Source: Ralstonia pickettii
Lineage (GTDB): Bacteria; Pseudomonadota; Gammaproteobacteria; Burkholderiales; Burkholderiaceae
Assembly: GCF_030582395.1 (NCBI RefSeq)
Contig: NZ_CP104381.1
Span: 2,480,001 to 2,544,000, forward strand
DNA length: 64,000 bases
Direction of reading: 5' to 3'
Of the stretch, positions 27,333 through 37,524 are shown piece by piece (positions within the stretch are counted from its first letter, which is position 1; each line of letters opens with the position of its first letter). The translations under genes and the position numbers were made by a program. The notes under the pieces were generated by a model. The model saw only the letters and a list, made by a program, of their open reading frames with translations. It searched no databases and was not told where the DNA came from.

Positions 27333-28382
27333 ATGCCCGTCGCCCAGCACCGTCTCGCCAGCTTCGTTACCCGCCAATGGCAGCAACGCGGCTGGTTCGC
27401 GTGGGTGATGTGGCCGCTGTCGTGGCTGTTTGGAGCGGTGAGCGCCCTGCGCCGGCTGCTGTTCCGCCTCGGCGTGCTGCGCTCGGTGCGGCTGCCGATG
27501 CCGGTGGTGGTGATCGGCAATGTCACCGTGGGCGGCGCCGGCAAGACGCCCGCCGTGATCGCGCTGGCCTCGGCGCTGGCTGAAGCCGGCCTGCGCCCGG
27601 GCATCGTCTCGCGCGGCTACGGGGCACAGCTGAAGCATCCGCGCCCCGTGCGCGAACATTCCCGCGCAGAAGACGTGGGCGATGAACCGCTGCTCATCGC
27701 CCGCGCCACTGATCTGCCGGTGTGGGTGTTCCCCGACCGCGTGCTGTGCGCGCAGACGCTGCTGGCCTCGCACCCGGGCTGCAACGTGATCGTCTGCGAC
27801 GACGGCCTGCAGCACTACCGCCTGCGCCGCGATATCGAAATCATCGTGTTCGACACGCGCATGGGCGGCAACGGCTTCCTGCTGCCCGCCGGCCCGTTGC
27901 GCGAGCCGATGACGCGCCGCCGTGACGCCACGCTCATCAACGACCCGAACTACCGTGCCACCCCCGACCGCCCGGACGTGTTCGGCATGCACCTCGAGCT
28001 GCAGGACGCCTACAACCTGGCCGACCCCGGGCTGCGCCGCCCGCTGGCTCAGTTCGCACGCATCGAAGGCGGTCAATTGCTGGCTGCAGCCGGCATCGGC
28101 AACCCCGAGCGCTTCTTCGCCTCGCTGCGCGCCGCCGGCCTCAAGCCGAGCACGCTGCCGCTGCCCGATCACTACGATTTCGCTGACAACCCGTTCACCG
28201 ACAGCCACGCCGAGGTCATCCTGATCACGGAAAAGGATGCCGTAAAATGCGGCCATCTCGACGACCCGCGCATCTGGGTGGTGCCGACCACACCGGTGGT
28301 CGACCCGGCGCTGGTCGAACAGGTCTGCCAGCGCGTGCGCGCCCTGGCCGATCGCGCAACGCTCAAGGCAAGCGCACAATAA
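27333..28382 (+). CDS. lpxK: tetraacyldisaccharide 4'-kinase
   Basis: 349-aa inner-membrane-associated enzyme that phosphorylates the 4' position of the lipid A precursor. An N-terminal hydrophobic anchor precedes the P-loop [12 protein letters not shown]. Also visible are the SRGYG block, a VGDEPLLIA block, [10 protein letters not shown] and a late [10 protein letters not shown] motif. It follows exbD by 27 bp and is followed by the Trm112-like gene and kdsB, forming a lipopolysaccharide-related operon. Confidence 0.95.
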   Translation: MPVAQHRLASFVTRQWQQRGWFAWVMWPLSWLFGAVSALRRLLFRLGVLRSVRLPMPVVVIGNVTVGGAGKTPAVIALASALAEAGLRPGIVSRGYGAQLKHPRPVREHSRAEDVGDEPLLIARATDLPVWVFPDRVLCAQTLLASHPGCNVIVCDDGLQHYRLRRDIEIIVFDTRMGGNGFLLPAGPLREPMTRRRDATLINDPNYRATPDRPDVFGMHLELQDAYNLADPGLRRPLAQFARIEGGQLLAAAGIGNPERFFASLRAAGLKPSTLPLPDHYDFADNPFTDSHAEVILITEKDAVKCGHLDDPRIWVVPTTPVVDPALVEQVCQRVRALADRATLKASAQ

Positions 28383-28450
28383 CGCCACCCTTCCGCTGTA
28401 CCGGCGCGCCGCCCTCCGCCTTGAGCGGCCGCCACGGAGCCTCTACCGCC

Positions 28451-28639
28451 ATGGACAATCGCCTGCTGGAAATCCTCGTCTGCCCGTTGTGCAAGGGCAC
28501 GCTGCAACACGACCGCGCCAACAATGAACTGATCTGCCACGTCGACAAGCTGGCCTACCCGATCCGCGACGGCATCCCCGTCATGCTGGCCGATGAAGCA
28601 CGCCAGACCGTGGAAGGCACGCCGGTCGATCCGGCCTGA
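28451..28639 (+). CDS. Trm112/YcaR family small protein
   Basis: 62 aa. It begins [18 protein letters not shown] with Cys11 and Cys14 as a zinc-knuckle-like pair, then [21 protein letters not shown], the family core. Its eukaryotic relatives activate methyltransferases; the bacterial role is unproven. Its position between lpxK and kdsB is the same as ycaR in E. coli. Confidence 0.9.
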   Translation: MDNRLLEILVCPLCKGTLQHDRANNELICHVDKLAYPIRDGIPVMLADEARQTVEGTPVDPA

Positions 28640-28655
28640 TACGAAGGTCGCCGCC

Positions 28656-29462
28656 ATGTCGCACGCGCCGTTCATCGCTGTCATTCCCGCGCGGCTGGCG
28701 TCCACGCGGCTGCCCAACAAACCGCTGGCCGACATCGACGGCAAGCCGATGGTGGTGCGCGTGGCTGAACGCGCGCATCAGTCATCCGCCGCGCGCGTGG
28801 TGGTTGCCACCGATGCAGCGTCGGTCGCCGACGCCTGCATGCAACATCACGTGGAAGCCGTGCTCACGCGTGCCGACCACGCATCCGGCACCGACCGTCT
28901 GGCCGAAGTGGCCACCGTTCTGGGGCTGCCCGATGACGCCATCGTCGTGAACGTGCAAGGCGATGAGCCGCTGATCGCACCGACGCTGATCGACAACGTG
29001 GCCGCGCATCTGCGCGACCACCCCGACTGCGCCATCGCCACTGCTGCGCATCCGATCCACGACCCGGCCGACGTATTCAATCCAAATGTCGTCAAGGTGG
29101 TGCTCGACGCCGCCGATCGCGCACTATTGTTCTCGCGCGCACCGCTGCCGTGGGCGCGCGACACCTGGACGCCCGCCGTCATGGCCCGGTCCGTTGCGGA
29201 ACGCCCGCTGCCGACCATGCCCGTGCTGCGCCACATCGGCATCTACGCGTACCGCGCCGGGTTCCTGCGCCGCTTCCCGCAATTGGCCGCCGCCCCCATC
29301 GAACAGACCGAACAGTTGGAGCAGCTACGCGCGATGTGGCACGGTGAGCGCATTGCCGTGCTGACCACCCATGACGCCCCCGCCGCCGGTGTCGACACCC
29401 CCGAAGACCTCGCACGGGTGCGCGCTGCCTGGGGCGAGCTCCTTGCCCAGGACGGCCCCTGA
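28656..29462 (+). CDS. kdsB: 3-deoxy-manno-octulosonate cytidylyltransferase
   Basis: 268-aa enzyme that activates KDO as CMP-KDO for lipopolysaccharide core synthesis. The N-terminal nucleotide site reads [16 protein letters not shown], followed by [15 protein letters not shown] and the later [13 protein letters not shown] block. It starts 14 bp after the Trm112-like gene stop and ends the operon. Confidence 0.95.
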   Translation: MSHAPFIAVIPARLASTRLPNKPLADIDGKPMVVRVAERAHQSSAARVVVATDAASVADACMQHHVEAVLTRADHASGTDRLAEVATVLGLPDDAIVVNVQGDEPLIAPTLIDNVAAHLRDHPDCAIATAAHPIHDPADVFNPNVVKVVLDAADRALLFSRAPLPWARDTWTPAVMARSVAERPLPTMPVLRHIGIYAYRAGFLRRFPQLAAAPIEQTEQLEQLRAMWHGERIAVLTTHDAPAAGVDTPEDLARVRAAWGELLAQDGP

Positions 29463-30476
<1,014 letters not shown>

Positions 30477-30505
30477 GCACCCAGCAATACCCGCCAGGAA
30501 GAAAG

Positions 30506-30535
30506 GCGCCTCGATCATGAGGCGCTTTTTTTTTT
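30506..30535 (+). terminator. Rho-independent terminator of adk
   Basis: The stem GCGCCTC/GAGGCGC has a 6-nt loop and is followed by ten T. Confidence 0.85.
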
Positions 30536-30632
30536 GCTGGATCGCCGGCCGCTTCGCGCTAACATATGCCGCTGAACTTGACGCGAACGTAAACGTCAAG
30601 TAACTCGCAATCCACACACGAGGAGACACGGC

Positions 30633-31391
30633 ATGGAGATTCGCGATCAGGTATTCATCGTCACCGGCGGTGCGTCGGGACTGGGCGCCGGCACAGCACG
30701 CACGTTAGCGGAAGCCGGCGGCAAGGTGGTGATTGCAGACCTGAACGAAGCGGCCGGCACGGCGCTGGCGCAGGAACTGGGCGGTCGCTTCGTGCGCTGC
30801 GACGTCACGTCCGAAGCGGACGGGCAAGCCGCTGTGGAAGCCGCCACATCGCTGGGCACGCTGCGCGGGCTGGTGAACTGCGCCGGGATTGCCACGGCGT
30901 CGCGCACGGTGGGCAAGACGGGGCCGCACCCGCTGGACCAGTTCGCACGCGTGATCAACATCAACCTGATCGGCACGTTCAACATGATCCGGTTGGCAGC
31001 GACGGCCATGGCCAGCAATGCGCCTGATGCCGGCGGCGAGCGTGGTGTGATCATCAACACGGCCTCGGTGGCGGCATTTGACGGGCAGATTGGTCAGGCG
31101 GCCTACGCGGCGTCCAAGGGCGGCGTGGTGGCGATGACGCTGGCGATTGCACGTGACCTGTCGCGTGACGGCATCCGCGTGATGACGATTGCGCCGGGCA
31201 TTTTCGAAACGCCGATGCTGCTCGGCATGCCGGCCGAAGTACAGGACGCGCTGGGCAAGATGGTGCCGTTCCCACCGCGCCTGGGTAAGCCGTCGGAATA
31301 TGCGCAGCTCGCGCGTGCGATCGTTGAGAACCCGATGCTCAATGGTGAGACCATCCGCCTGGATGGCGCCATCCGCATGCAGCCGAAATAA
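30633..31391 (+). CDS. short-chain dehydrogenase, 3-hydroxyacyl-CoA dehydrogenase type
   Basis: 252-aa NAD-dependent SDR closely patterned on the HSD17B10/type-II 3-hydroxyacyl-CoA dehydrogenase group. The cofactor site is [12 protein letters not shown], then NCAGIA; the catalytic set is Ser in [10 protein letters not shown] and YAASKGG. The [13 protein letters not shown] and [14 protein letters not shown] ends are typical of that group. It probably oxidises 3-hydroxyacyl-CoA in fatty-acid or branched-chain degradation. GAGGAG precedes the ATG. It stands alone. Confidence 0.85.
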   Translation: MEIRDQVFIVTGGASGLGAGTARTLAEAGGKVVIADLNEAAGTALAQELGGRFVRCDVTSEADGQAAVEAATSLGTLRGLVNCAGIATASRTVGKTGPHPLDQFARVININLIGTFNMIRLAATAMASNAPDAGGERGVIINTASVAAFDGQIGQAAYAASKGGVVAMTLAIARDLSRDGIRVMTIAPGIFETPMLLGMPAEVQDALGKMVPFPPRLGKPSEYAQLARAIVENPMLNGETIRLDGAIRMQPK

Positions 31392-31404
31392 GCGTGTGAT
31401 CAGG

Positions 31405-32301
31405 TCATGAGGCGGCTGGCAGCGCCATCCGGCGAATCATCTGCCACGCCGCTTCGGCCGCCGGCGACAACGACCGGTCATGCCGGCGCGCCAGCACGAT
31501 CGCGCGCGTTTCCTTAGGCGACAACGGTACCGCGACCAATGGCGAAGAAGACGGCAGCGGCAACGATAGCGACGGCACCACGCCCGCGCCGATACCGGCT
31601 TCCACCATGCCGAATACGGCGCTGCTGTGACCCATCTCCTGCGCAACGTCCGGGTGAACGCCGTGGCGCAGGAAAATGCGGTCGATGAGCGGGCGGCTGC
31701 CCGAAGCATGGTCGAGCAGGACGACTGCCGTCCGATGCAGATCTTTCCAGCGCACACTGCTGCGCTGCGCGAACGGGTGATCCTTGCGACAGACGAGGCA
31801 GAAGGGATCGATCAGCAGAGGCTCGGTCCATAGGCCTTCGGTATCGAGGGGTTCCACCACCACCCCAAAATCAGCTCCGCCTGTGCGGATCAATTGCAAC
31901 GTGTCGACCTGCACGGAGTCACGCACGATCATGCGGATGTCTGGATAGCGCACCGCGCACTCCGCCACGTAGACCGGCATCAATCGGGTCGACACGGTCG
32001 GACTGGACGCCACGACAACGCGGCCGCGCCGCTGCTCGCTCACCTGGCGCGCCTGTTGCAACGTGTCGTCCAGATCAGCGACGAGACGATCCAGCGCCGT
32101 CGCCAGCGAACGGCCCACTTCCGTCAGCACGACTTCGCGGGTGGTGCGATCGAGCAGCTTCAAGCCCAGTTCGCCTTCCAGCTCGGAGATCGAGCGGCTC
32201 ACGGCCGGCTGGGTCAGGCCGATGGTGTCGCCCGCCCGGCTAAAGCTGTGCGCGCGTGCCACCGCGAGAAAGACGCGCAACTGGCGCAACGTCACATTCA
32301 T
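31405..32301 (-). CDS. LysR-family transcriptional regulator
   Basis: 298 aa with an N-terminal LysR helix-turn-helix (RAGDTIGLTQPAVSRSISELEGELGLKLLDR) and a substrate-binding-like effector domain. It is divergent from the sodium-symporter-like gene, the classic LysR arrangement, so it likely controls that transporter and itself. The start at 32301 gives MNVTLRQLRVFLAV. A dyad in the 118-bp gap is a candidate binding site. Confidence 0.9.
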   Translation of the reverse strand: MNVTLRQLRVFLAVARAHSFSRAGDTIGLTQPAVSRSISELEGELGLKLLDRTTREVVLTEVGRSLATALDRLVADLDDTLQQARQVSEQRRGRVVVASSPTVSTRLMPVYVAECAVRYPDIRMIVRDSVQVDTLQLIRTGGADFGVVVEPLDTEGLWTEPLLIDPFCLVCRKDHPFAQRSSVRWKDLHRTAVVLLDHASGSRPLIDRIFLRHGVHPDVAQEMGHSSAVFGMVEAGIGAGVVPSLSLPLPSSSPLVAVPLSPKETRAIVLARRHDRSLSPAAEAAWQMIRRMALPAAS

Positions 32302-32317
32302 GCTGATAGCGTATGAA

Positions 32318-32330
32318 TTGATTTGATCAA
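32318..32330. promoter_or_regulatory. inverted repeat in the LysR/transporter divergent promoter
   Basis: TTGAT-TTG-ATCAA is a perfect dyad with 3-bp spacing, 17 bp upstream of the LysR start codon. It may be the LysR operator. An FNR site would need a 4-bp spacer, so I do not call it that. Confidence 0.35.
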
Positions 32331-32419
32331 TGCATTTGTATTCTAGATAGGGATGTTGTGCAATAGCGGCTATCCCGCCATCCAACCGCGCCGTCATGTA
32401 ATGGTGACCGCGCACGCAC

Positions 32420-33451
32420 ATGAAGATTCCGCTGTTGTCTCCGTTGTTGTCCCAGATCGATGGGTTTATCCGCGCCATGCTCGTGATGGTCGCGCTCGCC
32501 CTGTTCTTCCCCGCGCTAGGCGCGAGCGATGGGCCGCTGCGACTCGACATCGTCACCATCGTCGGCGTATCGCTGGTGTTCTTCCTGCACGGCGCAGCGC
32601 TCTCGCGCGAGAAAATCGTGGAAGGCGCGCGTAACTGGCGCCTGCATTTGTTCGTGCAGAGCTGCACGTTCATCCTGTTTCCGCTGATCGGCGCGGTCAT
32701 TCTGTTTGTCTGCAAGCCGTTCATTCCGGCTGAGCTGTTGTTGGGCGTGTTCTATCTGTGCGCGCTGCCGTCCACCGTCTCGTCGTCGGTGGCGATGACA
32801 GCCATGGCCAAGGGGAACGTACCGGCCGCCATCTTCAATGCAACGATCTCGGGGCTGATCGGCATGATCGCCACGCCGCTGCTGATGAGCTTTGTGATCC
32901 AGGCGTCGGGCGCGGACCTGTCGGTGGGCAAGGCGCTGCTGGGCGTGGCAGAACAACTGCTGCTGCCGTTCGTGCTGGGTCAGTTGCTGCGCCCGGTGCT
33001 CGGCGGCTTCATCAACAAGCACAAGGCGATCATCAGCAAGGTCGACCGCGCGGTGATCCTGCTGATCGTGTTCAACTCGTTTGCCGATTCGACGCACGCA
33101 GGGGTGTGGTCGAAGTATCCGTGGGAGACCATCGTGGCCGTGGCGGTCATGAGCAGCGCGCTGCTGTTCGTCGTGCTCGGTGCAACGACATGGCTGTCGC
33201 GGCGCGCGGGCTTCAACCTTGCCGACGAAATCACCGCCGTGTTCTGCGGCTCGAAGAAGAGCCTGGCGAACGGCGTGCCGATGGGGAAGATCCTGTTTGC
33301 CGGCAACTCCGCGCTCGGCCTGATTGTGCTGCCGCTGATGATCTATCACCAGTTGCAGCTGATCGTGTGCTCGACGCTCGCGCGCAGGTATGCGGATCGC
33401 GTGGCCCACGCCGAGAACAGCCCAGCTACCCCGGCGAGCCGCGTGGCTTGA
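32420..33451 (+). CDS. bile acid:sodium symporter (BASS/SBF-like, YfeH type) family transporter
   Basis: 343-aa membrane protein with about ten helices. The two crossover regions are visible: LCALPSTVSSSVAMTAMAKGN in the first half and EITAVFCGSKKSLANGVPMGK in the second, the hallmark of the SBF-like group. The family imports organic anions with sodium; the true substrate of this subgroup is unknown. It is divergent from the LysR gene and abuts the convergent GNAT gene with no gap. Confidence 0.85.
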   Translation: MKIPLLSPLLSQIDGFIRAMLVMVALALFFPALGASDGPLRLDIVTIVGVSLVFFLHGAALSREKIVEGARNWRLHLFVQSCTFILFPLIGAVILFVCKPFIPAELLLGVFYLCALPSTVSSSVAMTAMAKGNVPAAIFNATISGLIGMIATPLLMSFVIQASGADLSVGKALLGVAEQLLLPFVLGQLLRPVLGGFINKHKAIISKVDRAVILLIVFNSFADSTHAGVWSKYPWETIVAVAVMSSALLFVVLGATTWLSRRAGFNLADEITAVFCGSKKSLANGVPMGKILFAGNSALGLIVLPLMIYHQLQLIVCSTLARRYADRVAHAENSPATPASRVA

Positions 33452-33997
33452 TCAAGGCAAGCGCGTCAGATTCTCGAATTCCGCTTCTGGCCAGTGGTAG
33501 GTGCGCACCCAAGCGTGCCCGCCATCGGCCGTCTCCAGCCAGTCGCGGCTGACCGACACACCGCCCAGGGCTTCGTAGAAGCCGATCGCGGCGGTGTTCG
33601 CCTCGTACACCAGCAGATGTAACTGTGTGATGCCCTGAGCCGCGGCCCAGCGCGCCGCTTCGCCCATCAGGCGCTTGCCGACACCATGGCCGCGTGACGC
33701 CGGCAGCAGATGCAGGTTGTCGACCAGCGCGCCCCAGGGCGTATCGTCCCCACGCAAGGCACACAGAAACCCAATGGTCTCGCCGTTCAGATCGGCACAC
33801 CACACGTATTGCCCGGCCGGGGGTGCAGCCATGCGTTCGTGCCACTTGGCCTGCATCTCCACGTTGGCCACGTCATCGAGATACGCGTCGGTCAGGATGC
33901 CGAGCCCGCGATACGCGCTCTGCCAGCTTCGCGTGTGGATGTCGGCGATGACGCTGGCGTCAGACGCACCGCCCTCGCGCAGCACAATTTTCGTCAT
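33452..33997 (-). CDS. GNAT-family N-acetyltransferase
   Basis: 181 aa with the GNAT acetyl-CoA site ASRGHGVGKRLMGEA and the C-terminal NTAAIGFYEALGGVSVSRDW block. The acceptor is unknown. It lies 3 bp downstream of amiC on the same strand, so it is the last gene of a tsaE-amiC-GNAT operon. Some related neighbours acetylate ribosomal protein N-termini, but nothing here proves that. Confidence 0.85.
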   Translation of the reverse strand: MTKIVLREGGASDASVIADIHTRSWQSAYRGLGILTDAYLDDVANVEMQAKWHERMAAPPAGQYVWCADLNGETIGFLCALRGDDTPWGALVDNLHLLPASRGHGVGKRLMGEAARWAAAQGITQLHLLVYEANTAAIGFYEALGGVSVSRDWLETADGGHAWVRTYHWPEAEFENLTRLP

Positions 33998-34000
33998 GCG

Positions 34001-35524
34001 TCAGACGCCCGGGTTGCGCGACAACGGCGGGTTCTTGGCAAAGTAGGCGCGAATGCCGCGCAGGATCGCCTCGGCAAGCTGGTTCTGGTGCCCCAGGTCG
34101 TTGAGCTTGGCTTCTTCTTCCGGGTTGGAGATGAAGGCCGTCTCGACGAGGATCGACGGAATGTCGGGCGCCTTGAGCACCGCAAAACCCGCCTGCTCCA
34201 CCTGCCCCTTGTGCAGCCGGTTGATGCCGCCGATCTGGTCCAGCACGGCCTTGCCGACCTTCATGCTGTCGCCGATCTGGGCGGTGGTCGACAAATCCAA
34301 CAGCACGCGCGTGACCTGGGCGTCTTTCGAGCCGAGATTGGCACCGCCGATCATGTCGGCGGCGTTTTCCTTGTTGGCGAGCCACTTGGCCTGCGCGCTG
34401 GAGGCGCCGCGATCCGAAAGCACGAACACCGAGGCACCGCGCGCTTCCGGGGTGACGAATGCATCGGCGTGGATGGAGACGAACAGATCCGCCTGCACGC
34501 GGCGCGCCTTCTGCACGCGCACGCCCAGCGGGACGAAGTAGTCGGAATCGCGCGTCATCATGGCGCGCATGTTGGGCTGGGCGTCGATCTTGGCCTTGAG
34601 CATGCGAGCGATCGACAGCACCACGTCTTTCTCGTGCGTGCCGGCGCCGCCCGTGGCGCCCGGGTCTTCGCCGCCATGGCCGGGGTCGATGGCGACCGTA
34701 AGCAGGCGGCGCATGCGCGGGCCGCTCGACGGCGCACGCGGCACGGGTTGCTCGGGAAGGACCTCCAGCGGCGGCGTGTTCGGCGCGTTGGCGAGCGTCG
34801 ACGGAGAGGTCGTCGACGTGGGAGGCGGCGCCTTGCGAGGCGGTGTACGGCTCGCAAGTGCCGGAGGTTGCGGCTCTTCGATCGCTGGCTTGGTAGGGCT
34901 TGCGCTGCTATCGCGGCGTGCCAGCGCGGCGATCGGATCATCGTCATCCGACGGCGCCGGCATGGGCGTGCCGCCGGACGCAGCAAAGCGCTCCTGCTTG
35001 CCCTCGGTGGCCTGCACGAGCTGCATCAGCGGGTCGGGCGGGTTGGTCGGGTACAGGTCGAACACCAGCCGGTTCCGATAGCCGGCAATCGGCAGCAGCG
35101 TGAACACCTGTGGGTTGACGCTTTCCTTCAGGTCGAACACCAGACGCACGACGCTCGGCCGGTTCTGACCCACGCGCACCTGGCGGATGTACGGATCGTT
35201 CGGCGCAATCTTGGCGACCAGCTCGCGCAAGGTCGGGTTCAGTTCGAGCCCGTCGATGTCGACCATCAGCCGATCCGGATCCTTGATGAGCTGATGCGTG
35301 GCCTTGAGCGCGACGTCGGATTCGATCGTCACGCGTGTGTAGTCCTCGGCGGGCCACACGCGTACGGCGACGATGTTGGCGCCGCGCGCAATCTGCGGGC
35401 CCACCAGGCTCAGGATGACCGTGCCTGCGCCAGCCTTGGCCATGCGCGAGAGCCATTGGCGGCGGGCCTGGCTCGGCAGGTGGGGATCATCCGGTTGGTC
35501 GGTCGGCAGATGCTTGATCAGCAT
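34001..35524 (-). CDS. amiC: N-acetylmuramoyl-L-alanine amidase (AMIN + Amidase_3)
   Basis: 507-aa periplasmic amidase that cleaves septal peptidoglycan during cell separation. The N-terminus has a twin-arginine-type signal (ARRQWLSRM before a hydrophobic stretch ending ARGA). An AMIN domain (about 50-165) is followed by a long Pro/Ser/Thr-rich linker. The catalytic Amidase_3 domain carries zinc ligands in IDPGHGGEDPGA, THEKD and SIHAD, and the catalytic Glu in VETAF. Amidases of this type are activated by EnvC/NlpD. Its start overlaps the tsaE stop by 7 bp. Confidence 0.93.
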   Translation of the reverse strand: MLIKHLPTDQPDDPHLPSQARRQWLSRMAKAGAGTVILSLVGPQIARGANIVAVRVWPAEDYTRVTIESDVALKATHQLIKDPDRLMVDIDGLELNPTLRELVAKIAPNDPYIRQVRVGQNRPSVVRLVFDLKESVNPQVFTLLPIAGYRNRLVFDLYPTNPPDPLMQLVQATEGKQERFAASGGTPMPAPSDDDDPIAALARRDSSASPTKPAIEEPQPPALASRTPPRKAPPPTSTTSPSTLANAPNTPPLEVLPEQPVPRAPSSGPRMRRLLTVAIDPGHGGEDPGATGGAGTHEKDVVLSIARMLKAKIDAQPNMRAMMTRDSDYFVPLGVRVQKARRVQADLFVSIHADAFVTPEARGASVFVLSDRGASSAQAKWLANKENAADMIGGANLGSKDAQVTRVLLDLSTTAQIGDSMKVGKAVLDQIGGINRLHKGQVEQAGFAVLKAPDIPSILVETAFISNPEEEAKLNDLGHQNQLAEAILRGIRAYFAKNPPLSRNPGV

Positions 35525-36114
35525 GGGAACAGGTGTTGCAGCGACTGTAGAAGTTGAATGCCGGTCTGTGTGCGTGCGCTCAGGCGTGCGGCGCGCGGTG
35601 CATGCTCAACGCCGTCATCGTAGGTTTCGTGCACAACGTCGACCGATAAAGCGATGTGCAAGTCAGGCGTGCCCAGCAGCGCCTGCGCCTTCTCTGGCCA
35701 TTCGACGAGACACAGCGCGGGTTCGGCAAAGCAATCGCGGAAGCCGGCGTCGGTCCACTCTTCCGGATCGGCAAAGCGATACAGATCGAAGTGATAGACC
35801 TTCTGCGTGCCCGTAGTTCCGGCAACGTCGTACGGCTCGACCAGCGTATAGGTGGGACTGCGCACGCGCCCGGTGTGTCCGAGGCCGCGCAGGATGGCGC
35901 GAGAGAGCGTCGTCTTGCCCGCGCCCAGATCGCCGGAAAGCTGCACCTGCACGGGCCGCGCGCCCAATGCCCGCACGGCCTGCGCGAGCGACGCACCAAA
36001 GGCCGACGTGGCCGCTTCATCGGTGAGCGAAAGCGTGCGCTCGGCGAGCGGAGGGGTCAGACCAGAAGGCGCGTCAGCAGGGAGCACGGTGGGCATTGCG
36101 TACAATTTGGGCAT
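35518..36114 (-). CDS. tsaE: tRNA threonylcarbamoyladenosine biosynthesis ATPase
   Basis: About 198 aa (core about 150). The P-loop is GDLGAGKTTL, followed by RSPTYTLVEPY and the HFDLYRFADPEEW block typical of TsaE/YjeE. With TsaB and TsaD it makes the t6A modification. Two starts are possible, ATG 36114 (a GGGGGTGG stretch upstream) and ATG 36096 (no ribosome site); I prefer 36114. That choice makes the start codon overlap the divergent queG start within the same CATG. Confidence 0.88.
   Translation of the reverse strand: MPKLYAMPTVLPADAPSGLTPPLAERTLSLTDEAATSAFGASLAQAVRALGARPVQVQLSGDLGAGKTTLSRAILRGLGHTGRVRSPTYTLVEPYDVAGTTGTQKVYHFDLYRFADPEEWTDAGFRDCFAEPALCLVEWPEKAQALLGTPDLHIALSVDVVHETYDDGVEHAPRAARLSARTQTGIQLLQSLQHLFPC
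36101..36106 (+). promoter_or_regulatory. -10 box placed for a leaderless queG transcript
   Basis: TACAAT ends 7 bp before the A of the queG ATG (36113), the normal distance to a transcription start. No ribosome site can fit between. The -35 region is poor. Confidence 0.5.
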
Positions 36115-37264
36115 GTCCGCCACCCCCACGTCATCGCCCGAAACGAACCTGCATGCACGCCTGCCAGCCGATGCGGCCGGCATGCACGCGCTTGTCGCGC
36201 AGATTCGCTCCTGGGGTGCCGAACTCGGTTTCGATGCGGTCCGCATCGCCGATGTCGACCTGTCGCACGCTGAAGAAGGGCTCCAGACGTGGCTTGCGCA
36301 GGGGTTTCACGGTGACATGGATTATATGGCGAACCATGGCATGCTCCGCGCACGCCCGGCCGAACTTGTTGCCGGAACGGTACGCGCGATCGTCGCACGC
36401 ATGCCGTATCTGCCACATCTGAACGATCCGCGAAAGGCCGGCAGCGATTGGCGCACCGTCGAGTGGGACCGGCTGCGCCGCCCAGAAGACGCGACCATCT
36501 CCCTGTACGCCCGGGGCCGCGACTATCACAAGGTGCTGCGCCAACGCCTGCAGAAGCTGGCGGAAAAGATTGCGGTCGCTGTCGGGCCGTACGGCTTTCG
36601 CGTGTTCACCGATTCAGCGCCGGTCCTGGAAGTCGCACTGGCCACGAACGGCGGCCTCGGCTGGCGCGGCAAACACACGCTGCTGCTCGACCGCGATGCG
36701 GGCTCGATGTTCTTTCTCGGAGAAATCCTCGTCGACCTCCCGTTTCCCGTTGATCCGCCCGCGGAGCCCCACTGCGGCAATTGCACGCGCTGCATCGACG
36801 TCTGCCCTACGCAGGCCATCGTCGCGCCATACACGGTGGATGCTCGCCGTTGCATCTCGTATCTGACCATCGAGCATAAGGGGAGCATTCCGGTTGAGCT
36901 GCGCCCGGCGATGGGCAACCGCGTCTATGGCTGCGACGACTGCCAGCTCATCTGCCCGTGGAACAAGTTTGCCGTACCGGCCAACCTGGCGGACTTTGAC
37001 GTGCGCAACGGACTGGACGCGGCTACGCTGGCTGAGCTGTTCAGCTGGACGGACACCGAATTCAACCAACGGCTCGAGGGCAGCCCCATCCGCCGCATCG
37101 GGCACGAGCGCTGGCTGCGCAACATTGCCGTGGCGATCGGCAACGCGCTGCGCGGGCAGCTGCTGGATACAACGCGCACGCTGCTGACGGCCGCCCTGCA
37201 TGAACGCGCTGAACACGCGTCGGAACTCGTGCGTGAACACGTCGCATGGGCGCTCGCCCAATGA
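36113..37264 (+). CDS. queG: epoxyqueuosine reductase
   Basis: 383-aa cobalamin-dependent iron-sulfur enzyme that reduces epoxyqueuosine to queuosine in tRNA anticodons. It has two ferredoxin-like clusters: CGNCTRCIDVCPTQAI, and CDDCQLICPWNKF completing the set. The N-terminal region has the VRIADVDLSHAEEGLQTWL and FHGDMDYMANH blocks, and the C-terminus has HEAT-like repeats. It is divergent from tsaE with overlapping start codons. Confidence 0.93.
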   Translation: MSATPTSSPETNLHARLPADAAGMHALVAQIRSWGAELGFDAVRIADVDLSHAEEGLQTWLAQGFHGDMDYMANHGMLRARPAELVAGTVRAIVARMPYLPHLNDPRKAGSDWRTVEWDRLRRPEDATISLYARGRDYHKVLRQRLQKLAEKIAVAVGPYGFRVFTDSAPVLEVALATNGGLGWRGKHTLLLDRDAGSMFFLGEILVDLPFPVDPPAEPHCGNCTRCIDVCPTQAIVAPYTVDARRCISYLTIEHKGSIPVELRPAMGNRVYGCDDCQLICPWNKFAVPANLADFDVRNGLDAATLAELFSWTDTEFNQRLEGSPIRRIGHERWLRNIAVAIGNALRGQLLDTTRTLLTAALHERAEHASELVREHVAWALAQ

Positions 37265-37345
37265 CGTGAGCACTCCCTGTGGCGCAACGTACCAGTGCAT
37301 CAACACTGTGACGCGTGGTTAATCTGTTTTTTACGTTGCTTGCAG

Positions 37346-37367
37346 ATTGTTTTAAAAACAAAACAAT
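37346..37367. repeat. AT-rich inverted repeat between queG and chalcone-isomerase-like gene
   Basis: ATTGTTTT (37346-37353) and AAAACAAT (37360-37367) form a perfect 8-bp dyad with a 6-nt spacer. It sits in an unusually AT-rich 260-bp gap. It could be an operator, or a terminator for queG, although the stem is AT-only. Confidence 0.35.
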
Positions 37368-37524
37368 ACGCGGTTAGCACAAACCCATGAATGCACCTTA
37401 ATGCTGGCACAGGCAGACCCTTATACCGCCTAGTACGCAAACGCTTGGGCATCAGGGCAGACACCAATTGTTTCTTAATAAAATATCGGGAAAATGGCGG
37501 CCTAATCCTAAACCGCTCACATCG

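Noticed and set aside
32318..32330. FNR box upstream of the LysR gene
   Set aside because: The spacer is 3 bp, not 4, and the neighbour is a LysR gene, so a LysR operator is the better reading.
33710..35557. Plus-strand frame opposite amiC and the GNAT gene
   Set aside because: Antisense to genes with catalytic motifs intact; composition is shadow-like.
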